64,000 nt of DNA from Uranotaenia lowii (taxonomy: Eukaryota > Arthropoda > Insecta > Diptera > Culicidae), in assembly GCF_029784155.1 (NCBI RefSeq), contig NC_073693.1, positions 148,244,843 to 148,308,842 of the forward strand, given 5' to 3'. The stretch's first letter is position 1, and every line of letters starts with the position of its first letter. Under the pieces are notes generated by a model, which saw nothing but the letters and a program-made list of their open reading frames with translations, was not told the DNA's origin and ran no database searches. The position numbers and the translations under genes are program-made. Shown here piece after piece: positions 46,631 through 55,994 of this stretch.

Positions 46631-49600
46631 ACTGTATTGTGGAAAAACATCTACAATTTTCCAATAAACGAATTTCATTTACTTATATTTGGTTTAATTA
46701 TACCTGCACTACATAAATTCTGACAATTACAATTTGACGTACGTCTGCTTAACTGGCAACGGAGTCATAAAAATTCAATTTCAACTTCGAACTGATTTTA
46801 TTTTCTTTTTATTAAAAAAAACTTGTTTATACTAATTACTGTCAAATGTCAAAATTGATGAATTTAGACAAAATCGCCAAACTTTTTACATTGTTCTTTG
46901 AATTTTTTTTGCTCCTAACTTTTTACATTTTTTTTTTTTACTTCGTTCTATTTATTCTTTACATATTGCTCATAATTCCTTTTTTTGTACTTTCCTCATT
47001 ATTCCGTTCGCTTTATTTGTTTTTCTTAATGCTTTCCTCCTTTTCACTCTTTTCTTTTTATCGCTCTCTACTATTTCTTTTTAATCGTCACTCTTTTTTT
47101 AACTTTTTACTTAAACTCTTCACATTTTACTCTGCCCTCTTCGTGCTCAACTATTTGCTTCTTATCTTGATTTTTGTATCTTACTTCTTTCTTTTATTCA
47201 CAACCCTACACCTTACTCTTTTGTTTTTTTTTTATACTTTCTGCTATTTCGATTTTTTTTTACTCTTTTCTCTTCATACATTTGCTTTAAACGTTTCTCT
47301 TCTTACTTTCTTGCTTCATTGTTCTTACCACCTAACTCCTTACTTTACACACTATACTCTTTCAATCTTCAGCTTCCCATCATTCTTGTATCCTTCATTA
47401 ATTTTTTTTTTGTACGTTTGCTCTTATTTTAATTTTTTTTAACTCTTTAATTTTTCTTGATGTTTGCTTTTTTTTATAATCTTCTTTTCATAAGTTGAAT
47501 TGAAAAGATGCATCGGTAAGTTTTTTGTCTATAATTTTCTTCGGCCTTTTTTTTTTTAAAATCATCACAAATATTGTTACACCTCACTTTTAAATGTGAT
47601 TTTTATATTCTTTACTTTTTCCTTTTTTTTTATTCATAGTTCTCATTTCGAATTTTCACGCTACTTTTCACTCTTAATTATTATTTTTACTTTATTTTCT
47701 TGTATTTCAACACTTTTTTTTCAACTTCCTTATTCTGTGCTCTCTACTCTTCTCCTTTACAACATAACGTTTGCCTTTTTTATATTTTTCGTTTCTTCAC
47801 TTATAACACTTCACCCTTATTTTTTTTTCATTGTTACAATTTGCTTATAAAACTTCTCTCCACTCTGTACTTTTCGTACTTTAAACTTTTCTCTGTGCTC
47901 TTTAAATAATCATGTTTACTAAGTACTGCTGACTATTGACTTTTTTTTTATCTTTCATTTTTTTTTTACATCTTTACCTTTTTTTAACCTTTTAACGTTC
48001 TTTACTTTTTACTGTTGGCTGTTTTTCCTATTCCCTCTTTCTTCTTTGCTCTTTTTTCTTTATTTTGTACTCCCTGCTTTATTTTTTTCTTTACTCTTTA
48101 TCCTTAGTTCTTCACTCTCTATCGAAAACATCATACTCCTTACTCTTTATTATCAACACTTCACTCTTGACTTTTTATTCTTTATTTTTCACTTTTTACT
48201 CCTTTCTCTCTATTCTATCCCTTTAATTCATTACCATTTACTCTATGTTCATTCAATCTTACTCTTTGTTCGTTATCCATCCATTCCATCGATCTGTTTT
48301 CACTCTGTACATTTAACTTATAACTCTTGGGTTGATCTTCGATTCCGTTTTGACGCCTATTTCCACTGATCATCCACTCAACACTTGACTCTACTGGGAA
48401 TTTTTTAATTTAATTTTGACTCTTTATTTTCAACACTTGAACATGAACTGTTGAAGTCTTGACTTTTGATCACTGTTTTTTTTAATTATTTTTAATTTCA
48501 CACTTTTCTTCACTCTGTTCTCGTTACTTTTTGCTTGTAAAGATCCTCTAGCACTAGATTTTATTTTACTTTTAATTTTTATCTCTTTATCTTTTTTTTT
48601 GTTTACACATAACATTTGTACATTACTTTTAATTTTTATTTGGTAAAGTGTCACTAATAAAACTTAATAAAATAATGTTAATTTTTTTTATTTTGCTTTT
48701 TTTATTTTGATTATTTTGCCCTTATGGCTTCTTTACTCTATTCTCTCCATTCTATTTTTTTTTAAATTTATATCTTTCACTACTCACTCTCTATTGATTA
48801 TGCTATAATTTTAACTCATTATTCATAACTTTTCACTTTTCTACTGTTTACTTTATAACTTTCATCTTTTTCACTCTTTAATACTCTTTTAATTTTATTC
48901 TGCATCATTTAATCTATGATCACTCTTTGTTAATTAGGCTTCAATTTCCCCATTCATTTTTCACTCTGCACCTTTCACCTTTCACCATCTGTTCACCATT
49001 TATAACTTAACCTTCGACTCTGTTTTAATGATTAATTCCTGAATTCGATTTCCCGATACTTATCATTTGACTCTGAAACTTGGCCCATTTATGTGTTTTT
49101 TTAACTGATGACTTTTATTTTTTAAAACTTGATCATAAATTAGATTATCGTAGAGATATAGGATTTCCGTTTATTTTTCATGGCTCTGGATTGCGAATCC
49201 TTGAAACTTGAATTCCCGCTCTGGATTAAAGCTTTGACACCTGTTGATTATATTTTTTTTAATCAGGAATTTATATTTTTTTAATCTGGAATTTATACTT
49301 TTGAATCCGATGTCTTTTGTTTATACTTGATTTTTTCTAACCCATGGTTCTCATAACATTATTGTCACTCGATTTTAGGCATCTGGTTTTTGAATCCTCA
49401 CTTATGAGTCTTGATTCTTCACTCTCCAATCTCTATTTTCATTCTTTGTTCTTTATTATTACCTTTTTATTTATTTTTTTTTACTTCTCACTTTGCCTCT
49501 CTATCTCTCTGCTTTTTGTTTTACTTCTTCAATTATTTTTATTATTTTACCCTTTTCGCTTTTCATTTCATTTTTATTTTTCTTCATGGCTCTTGGTTCT

Positions 49601-50821
49601 ATCCTTTAATCACTCTACTCTATTTTTTAAACTTTTTATCTTTCATTCTCTTCTATTGAATACATTATACTCTTGACTATTTATTCTTCAATTTTCACGT
49701 TTTACAGTTTACTCATTACATTCTTCTCTTTATTCTCTACTCTTCCCTTTTTTCCATTTTTTTTTTATTTCACCTTCTTTGCTTTTCACTCTGTGCATAT
49801 TACATTTTGCTTATAGAAGGTTTTATTAACGACACTTCAACATCCTTATGGCATTCGTGTCGAAAAGTTTCAACTTTATGTATAACTCTTTCCTTTTACC
49901 TATTTACTCTTTACACTTGATTTATTTTGGTTTTGAAATTTCATATTTAATTCTAATTTTTGCCTATAATATTTACTCTTCAATTTTTGCTATTGGCAAT
50001 CTTCGTCATTTACTCTGTCCTATTTGCTTCATTTTGTTTTGTATACTGTCTTTGTCCATTGTTCATTCGTCTTTTTAGTCTTCAAAATTAAGCATACATT
50101 TTTCATTGTGTTTATTTATTTACTCTTGGATTGTTGACACTTAGTTCTCAACCTTGGACTCTGTTTTGATGTTTTATTTCTTATTTCCACTTCATAATCC
50201 TTAAAACTTGACTTTTACTTTTAACACATGAATATAAACCGTTGAATCTTGAATCTTGCAAATGGCTTTTCGTTTTTTTTTTATAATCGCTTAGCTTTGT
50301 ATTCGTTCCTTTTTTTGCTTATCAAGTCCTTTCGACTCTGCACTTTTAGCCATTATCTTTACCTTACTTTCCACTTTCATTACATTACTTTGCACTTTTC
50401 ATAATTTTGCTTTTCGTTTTTTTCTTTTTGTTTTTTTTTTTAATATGCCCCATGGCTAATGGTCCCCTTGAAACAAGAATTCCGAGTATCCGCTCGAAAC
50501 TTATTATTCTAGCTTTGACTTTAGTCCGTAAATTGATATAAAGATTTACATCTTGACTTTCTACTTATTCTAAAGTCTTCCATTTTAGTTTTTTTTTATT
50601 AACATTTGATTTAAAATTCATGATTGTTGATCATCGACACTTGTTGATCATCGACACACTGCATTTGACTCTTCTGATTCATGATTCCTAACACATGAGT
50701 CTTAATTTTTCATTCTGCATTCTTCTCTCTTGACTCAGAATTTATGCTTCCTAATTCATAGTTCTTTACTATTGACTATTTATCGAAGAACAGAATTTGT
50801 TTGGATCATCATTTTAAACTA
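46631..50821. other. Pyrimidine-biased interior of the LTR element
   Basis: The plus strand is dominated by T and C over about 4 kb, with recurring words such as ACTCTTTAC, CACTTTTT and TTCACTCT. The long frames seen (46,846-47,442; 49,344-49,676; 48,046-48,369) translate to Phe/Leu/Ser/Tyr-rich strings, as any T/C-rich DNA would, and no domain is recognisable. On the inferred sense strand this would be an A/G-rich RNA tract. Confidence 0.75.
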
Positions 50822-51645
50822 ATATAGCCTGTTGGGACTATTATTCACCCAAAACCAGGACTTCATTTTCATTTTTGTTTAACTTAACCTGTTGGGACTG
50901 TTTTCAACCCAAAGGCAGGACTTATTCTTTTTTTTAACTAAACCTGTTAAGACTGCTATTCACCCAAGAGCTGGACTTCATTTTTTTTTTTCAATTTAAC
51001 CTGTTGGGACTGTTATTTACCCTTAAAAAAAATTGTTTCAACGAACCCTATTGGTACATAACATTTTTTTTAAAACTTAACCTGTTGGGACTGTTTATCA
51101 CCCAAAAACAGGACTTCACTTTCATTTTTTTTAACTCAACCTGTTGGGACTGTTATTAACCCAAAAGCAGGACTTAATTTTTTTTCTTCAACTTAACCTG
51201 TTGGGACTGTTATTCACCCAAAAACAGGACTTCATTTTATTTTTATTTTTGTTTTTTAATATAACCTGTTGGGACTGTTATTCACCCAAAAGCAGGACTT
51301 CACTTTTTTTTTAACTCAACCTGATGGGACTGTTATTCACCCAAAAACAGGACTTCATTTTATTTTTTTTTTTTAACATAACCTGTTGGGACTGTTATTC
51401 ACCCAAAAGCAGGACTTCATTTTCATTTTATTTTTATTTAACATAACCTGTTGGGACTGTTATTCACCCAAAAGCAGGACTTAATTTTTTAACTTAACCT
51501 GTTGGGACTGTTATTCACCCAAAAACAGGACTTCATTTGTTTTTAAACTTAATCGGTTGGGACTGTTATTCACCCAAAAACAGAACTTCATTTTTGTTTA
51601 TTTTAACGGATCCTGTTGGGACTGTTATTAACCCAAACGCAGGAC
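50822..51645. repeat. Tandem array of 14 hairpin units inside the LTR element
   Basis: Units of about 50-65 bp each contain CCTGTTGGGACTGTTATTCA followed by CCCAAAAGCAGG and CTTCATT plus a variable T-run. Starts are near 50,827, 50,886, 50,941, 51,000, 51,080, 51,137, 51,195, 51,263, 51,318, 51,379, 51,445, 51,497, 51,548 and 51,609. CCTG..GGG pairs with CCC..CAGG in every well-preserved unit. The fourth unit is rearranged. Spacer T-runs vary in length while the hairpin core is kept. Confidence 0.93.
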
Positions 51646-52404
51646 TTAATTTTATTTTATTTTCCACTCTTGTTTAGAATTTCAAGTTTGACATCGAAAT
51701 TCAAAAATGCAGCATTGAAACACATTCGGGGTTTTTTTTTAAACTTTATTATTTGTTTTATATCACCGATATACGATTCGGTTGGCTATAACTTTTTCTT
51801 CAACTTCGCTCATTTTCTCCAGAAAATCACATTGTTTAAGAACAAACAAACAAAACAAAACAAAATGGTAAAGAAAAATTAGATTATTTTATTCCGTGAC
51901 ATATTTTCACATTTTACATTTTCTTGATTTCAAACTATTACTCCTTCTAAATAAATAAACACAAAATGAATCAATCTACTTTCAACGACTTCTCAGATCA
52001 GATATTAAAAAAATTAAAATTCAATTCGCTCTTAACCAAAAAAAACTTATTCGAAATTTGTTATAGTTCCGTTCAAAGTACTTACTCACGTGAACACCAA
52101 TCGAACCCACAGTCGGTTTACTAAATGGGTGTATCTCAGAGAAATGTATCAGCAACTTACAACCGCAAGTTTCATTTGATAAGACCTTCAACATTTTACT
52201 TACATACATTTGATTTTGACGGCCACTGAAGAACGTATTTTTTCCAAATTCATTTCTCGGAACTGACAACTTTCTCGAACAGCACACTTACCAAAGTCTC
52301 AGTTTCATTTCAAATTTTATTTTTATCATTCACAATAACACACCACCAGAAAAAGCAAAGCACAACTGGCCGTAAGCACTGATTGGGAGACGCAACCACG
52401 CCAT
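51646..52404. other. Right-hand unique interior of the LTR element
   Basis: This segment is less biased. A minus-strand frame at 52,021-52,287 (88 codons) matches no retroviral protein I recognise. If the element points left, this is the segment next to the 5' LTR, where the leader and packaging signals normally lie. A candidate primer-binding site occupies 52,391-52,403. Confidence 0.5.
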
Positions 52405-52802
52405 TGTCGTGACCTATCGATATTTTTTTCAAACTAAAACAAAAACACAACTGTACTCGTTTACAACTCTTTACAATCTGACGCCTAACCGCGTGGCCTC
52501 GTTCTAGGCCGATCAGAAAACTCTCCAAAATTTTCAACGAGACATTTCTCTCATACACATCCACCAGCAAGAGCAAGCTTGCTGCTCTCTTTTGCGTTCT
52601 CCAACTCTGTGTCAAATTTCAATTCTATAGCGTTCCTCTCTTCAAGGAAGCACTCCATATTTCAACAACTGAAATTCTACATTCAAATTAATTCAATTTT
52701 AGCTATTCTTATATCAATTATTATGAACATTATAAACATTAATATTAACAGATCTTATTTAATTTTACATTATTTTAACTCTAACCGTCAATATTCTCTA
52801 CA
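52405..52802 (-). repeat. LTR (398 bp), right copy
   Basis: It appears identical in length and sequence to 46,218-46,615, at an offset of 6,187 bp. Identity between LTRs is expected when insertion is recent, because both are copied from one template. Confidence 0.95.
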
Positions 52803-53370
52803 AAACCGTCAAAGCAAAATTGCTAGAATGAACCAGGAGAACGAAGTAGAAGCAACAGGCTTAAAACCGGCAATTTAAACGTATTTCCTAGCAATTTTTC
52901 TTTGAAAAACTGGCGGTTTTTAGCTTGAACTTTACGAATATCTACGGACACTTGCTTTTTCACCATCTTATCGAATTACGTCGTGCCCTTTAAAGGATAA
53001 ACAAACGATAAAACGCTTAGTTTCGACGGAGTTGGCGAGCAATTGATTCCTTTTTGGCTTATCAGAAGACGGAACAGTTTTCTAAGCAGAAAATTTGCGG
53101 ACTGTTAAGATTAATGATAGTGCGTGCATTATTTTGTCCATGCGAAAACTGTCTTTGGTTTTAACTATGCTTTATTGTGAAGAACGTAATATAATTTTTT
53201 TTGACAAATTTGTTTTTTTTTTGACAATTTTTTTCTTTATCAGTTGTAAGTGTACATACTTTTAGTATATTTACAGTTTAGTAGTAGGTATACTACATTT
53301 CATCAGAATATTTCGAATTGATAATCCTTATATGAAAAAAAAGATACAGTGATTTGAAAATTTCAACAGC
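52803..53370. repeat. Centre and right arm of the palindromic element
   Basis: The piece 52,803-52,838 (AAACCGTCAAAGCAAAATTG then CTAG) belongs to the left arm cut off by the LTR insertion. It pairs with CTAGCAATTTTTCTTTGAAA at about 52,890. A loop of about 55 bp lies between. The right arm then runs outward as the mirror of 45,845-46,217. Without the LTR element the host element would be about 0.9 kb. The outer limit is blurred by the adjacent mariner. Confidence 0.8.
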
Positions 53371-54660
53371 AAGTGCGTACTAAAGGGTGCCCGCCCACGA
53401 TGAAATTGCCACACTATAAAATTGATCTAAGTTTTTAACCGTTGGGTAGAATTTAATGAAAATTTGGGTGAATTTAGTTCATAATGCATTGTTTACATCT
53501 TGCAAGTTTTAAAGTTCTGTGATCGAACTCGCGGAAATGGAATCGAAAGAACAGCTCATACATGATAAAATCATGCGCGTTCATCAAGCGAACGAGGGTC
53601 TCTCGCATCGTTCCATTGGTAAAACGTTGGGAATCGCGAATTCCACGGTGTCGCAAGTGATTAAGCGGTTCAAGGAACGATTGACCACCGATCGAAAGCC
53701 CAGAAGTGAAGGAAAAAGTATTCCGTACAACACCAAAAATCACAACCGCGTAGTTGGGGCCTTCAACCGAAACCCGAATGCCTTCGTTCGGGATGTGGCT
53801 AAGGAGCTGCACCGGAGCCAAAATTTTGTCCAGAAGGCCAAAACTAAGGCTGAGATACGAACGTTCAAGGACAAAAGGCCCCTAATCGCGACGAGAAGCA
53901 GAACAAGTCCACCAAAACCCGTGCCAGGAAGTTGTACCTCAACATGCTGACGAAAGTTGGATGCTGCATCATGGACGACGAAACATATGTGAAGGCCGAC
54001 TTCAAACAGATCCCCGGCATGTGTCGGAGCATATCCGCACTCAAAAGATGTTAAAATTTAAGAATAAATTCCTGGTTTGGCAAGCCATCTGCACGTGCGG
54101 GAAGTGGAGTGCACCTTTTGTGACCCAGGACACGTTGAACGAACAGGTGTACATGAAAGAGTGCCTTCAGAAGCGGCTACTTCCTCTCCTGAAGGCCCAC
54201 AACGACCAACAATCTTCTGGCTGGATTTGGCCTTATGCCACTACTCCAAGGACGTGCTGAAGTGGTATACGGACATTAAGGTCAACTTCGTGCCGAAAAT
54301 GTTCAACACTCCGAAGCTCCGCCCCATCAAGAAGTACTGGGCGATAAAGAAGCAGCACCTTCTTAAAAGACCTAAGGTAGTGAAGACAGTCGAGGAACTG
54401 AAGAAAGTATGGGTTTACATGCAAAAAACGGTTGAATCACAGGTTGTGCAGAATCTTATAACCAGAGTTAAGACCAAGGTGCCGGCATTTGCGAAGATAA
54501 AGACAGTAAATAAAATACGAGTACAATGGTAAATTGAGTTTAATAGTTATTTTTCAATCTCTGAGAATTTTATGGCAATCGAATGAAAACTCGAATTTTG
54601 TGAATCAATTTTGTGTGGCAATTTCACCGTGAACATTCTCTATGTTTTGTCGCGTACTGT
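53370..54660 (+). mobile_element. Degenerate Tc1/mariner element, DD37E type
   Basis: Inner terminal repeats GAAATTGCCACAC (about 53,402-53,414) and GTGTGGCAATTTC (54,613-54,625) are inverted. Outside them the ends are diverged but still recall each other (AGTGCGTACTAAAG against the complement AGTACGCGACAAAA). The right end is followed by TA at 54,660-54,661. The transposase inside is dead. It abuts the palindromic element on its left and lies in the intron downstream of the sif exons. Confidence 0.88.
53537..54532 (+). pseudogene. Broken mariner-family transposase (DD37E lineage)
   Basis: The protein would excise and integrate its element at TA sites. The first frame begins MESKEQLIHDKIMRVHQ, with the N-terminal helix-turn-helix (GLSHRSIGKTLGIANSTVSQ). 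A frameshift near 53,880 moves the reading to the frame with RARKLYLNML and CCIMDDETYVK (first catalytic Asp). A deletion plus shift near 54,020 leads to HIRTQKMLKFKNKFLVWQAI, and a third shift near 54,210 to FWLDLALCHYSKDVLKWY (second Asp). The third acidic residue, expected in LRPIEKYWA, is Lys (LRPIKKYWA). Only 34 residues separate it from the second Asp, against 37 in the family. It cannot be active. The start at 53,537 was chosen because the homology begins there. Confidence 0.9.
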
Positions 54661-55241
54661 AACTGATATGATTCAATTTATATGAAATGTGAACTTTGTA
54701 CATATTTTTCGAATTGTTGTCGTTGTTTCCCGACCCCACCTTTAGACGGGGTTCGTAATTCATCTCATCTACTAAAGACATTCTTTCCCTCAAAAAATCA
54801 ATCCAATATCGATAACTCTTAAACCTAACTTCTATTCAGTTTTTTATTAGATAAAAAAAAACATAGTTTAAGGATTTTTTAGGCTACATTATTGATAAAT
54901 TTGAAAAATTAGGTTCATTTGCAGTTTTTTCATGTTTAAAGCTTCTCTTAGCTGGAGCTTTTGAGAACCGCGCATTTTCTCGAAATTATTATTTGCCACT
55001 TATTCCCCTCGGATTCTGAGGGCCCTAATTAATTTAAAAGGTTTCTATCGCGATAAAAAAGTCTTTTCTACCCATATTTTTCATATAATCGATGTTTTAG
55101 CAGTTTTTTGAATTGGCAATTTCAAACAGTTGTTGGTATACATGTTATGATTTTTAATCACATCAACATAAATAGATAGGTATATTATCATGGGTTTCCA
55201 ATTGTAAACATTCATGTAAATCTTACTAGGTGTCCACTTAC
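54661..55241 (-). other. Intron of sif immediately downstream of exon C
   Basis: This is AT-rich sequence after the splice donor GTAAGT at 55,236-55,241 (minus strand). No acceptor-plus-exon continuing the sif protein is visible here. Confidence 0.6.
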
Positions 55242-55371
55242 CTCAGATGATGTCAGATAGCACAAGCGCGAATCGGTGCTGTCAATGGAGGCCTGCTGCA
55301 CAATACCATAGCGTGGCTCCCGATCGCTCATGTAATCGGACCGCAGACTGTCCTGCCGATCGAACACACCC
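55242..55371 (-). CDS. sif: still life (sif) coding exon C
   Basis: Still life is a Rac guanine-nucleotide exchange factor of the TIAM family. In Drosophila it acts at synaptic membranes and other actin-rich sites. This 130-nt exon begins after the acceptor CTCGTCTAG, completes an Arg codon split across the intron (AG/G), and encodes GVFDRQDSLRSDYMSDREPR followed by YGIVQQASIDSTDSRLCYLT and SSE. It ends at a codon boundary before GTAAGT. From my knowledge of the fly protein, the next residues should be an acidic segment and then the first PH domain; that exon is not in 1-55,241. The segment is Ser/Arg/Asp-rich and probably disordered. The conserved, near identical order of residues to insect Sif makes the identification firm. 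Confidence 0.88.
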
Positions 55372-55462
55372 CTAGACGAGACAGAACTTGACATCAGATT
55401 TGATAATACGGTTGACCTTCCCGGGGAACAAATGATCGCTCGCCCGCCCACCTCCAGCTTAC

Positions 55463-55735
55463 CTCTGTTCGAAAGAATCCGCCCGGTTGCTCTTGTAACC
55501 CGAATCGTTAAGGCTGGAATCCTGACGCAGCGAAGGTAAGGAATCCCAAGGGGACCGTTTGTGACCTCCCTGGCCACCACCTGGGCCCCCGGCATTGCTC
55601 TGCGATGAAACTAAACCGGGACCGGAACCGGAACCGAAGTTGGAGCTGCCCGATCGCCAGCCGTCCGAGTGGCGGAACCACTGAGCTCGGGCCGATTCCC
55701 CGATGCAGGAAGCACACCGCGTTGCGGTAGAGTAG
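55463..55735 (-). CDS. sif: still life (sif) coding exon B
   Basis: This exon is 273 nt. After the acceptor CCTTAATATCAG, the first base completes AAC (AA/C). It encodes YSTATRCASCIGESARAQWF, RHSDGWRSGSSN, then a Gly/Ser-rich stretch of low conservation (FGSGSGPGLVSS, GGPGGGQGG), and KRSPWDSLPSLRQDSSLNDS with GYKSNRADSFEQ. It ends in AG before the donor GTAAGC. WDSLPSLRQDSSLNDSGYKS is a hallmark of insect Sif. Intron B-C (55,372-55,462) is 91 bp. A more distal acceptor-like GCTCAG inside the exon (about 55,681) would drop the CASCIGES segment; I judge it less likely because the residues it would remove are conserved. Confidence 0.9.
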
Positions 55736-55795
55736 CTGATATTAAGGACAACGGTTAAAATTATCAGTTTAAGAGAAGCCCAACTACAAACATAC

Positions 55796-55994
55796 TTCGA
55801 ATTATGATCGCTGAGATAGCCTCGATCCCGGTCGCGATCCCGCTCACGTTCCCGTATCAGCTCGTTTCGGTCCGAGTAGTAGCCATCGCGATCCCGGTCA
55901 CGTTCCCGTTCCCGCTCCCGAACCTGAGGTGGTCGTTCCGGACCAAGACGGTGGGGTAACGGGAGAGTTGACGATTTGGCACTGGCGGATGATC
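55796..55994 (-). CDS. sif: still life (sif) coding exon A
   Basis: This exon is 199 nt. After the acceptor CTTCCGCAG its first two bases complete a codon begun in an upstream exon. It encodes SSASAKSSTLPLPHRLGPER, PPQVRERERERDRDRDGYYS, DRNELIRERERDRDRDRGYL and SDHNS, then AA before the donor GTATGT. The Arg/Glu and Arg/Asp repeats form a highly charged low-complexity linker, upstream of the first PH domain in the full protein. Intron A-B (55,736-55,795) is 60 bp. A Met lies seven codons before the exon in the same frame (at 56,016). The strong acceptor and the split codon argue that it is intronic and not the start. Confidence 0.9.

Larger units (their letters stand above)
46218..52802 (-). 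mobile_element. Non-coding LTR retroelement, 6,585 bp, recently inserted
   Basis: Two 398-bp LTRs that look identical start TG and end CA. The direct 5-bp repeat AAACC flanks the element (46,213-46,217 and 52,803-52,807). The interior has no gag, protease, reverse transcriptase, RNase H or integrase in any frame. It consists of a pyrimidine-biased tract, a hairpin array and a short unique end. I infer minus-strand orientation. On that strand a purine-rich AGAAGTGGAGGCGAA abuts one LTR (plus 46,616-46,630), and TGGCGTGGTTGCG one base inside the other LTR (plus 52,391-52,403) could be the tRNA primer site. It must have been mobilised by proteins of another element. Confidence 0.93.

Noticed and set aside
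46846..47442. 198-codon frame resembling a multi-pass membrane protein
   Set aside because: It lies in a T/C-rich tract where every frame gives Phe/Leu/Ser. It has no domain, and it is inside a non-coding LTR element.
48046..49676. Simple-sequence frames as an env-like gene of the LTR element
   Set aside because: Composition alone explains them; no signal, cysteine pattern or transmembrane logic beyond T-rich codons.
50822..51645. CRISPR-like array of repeats and spacers
   Set aside because: The genome is an insect's. The spacers are just T-runs of variable length and the units are diverged minisatellite repeats inside a retroelement.
55681..55735. Alternative start of sif exon B at the GCTCAG acceptor-like site
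   Set aside because: It would remove RCASCIGESARAQ, which is conserved in insect Sif; the upstream TTAATATCAG acceptor keeps the frame through the split Asn codon.
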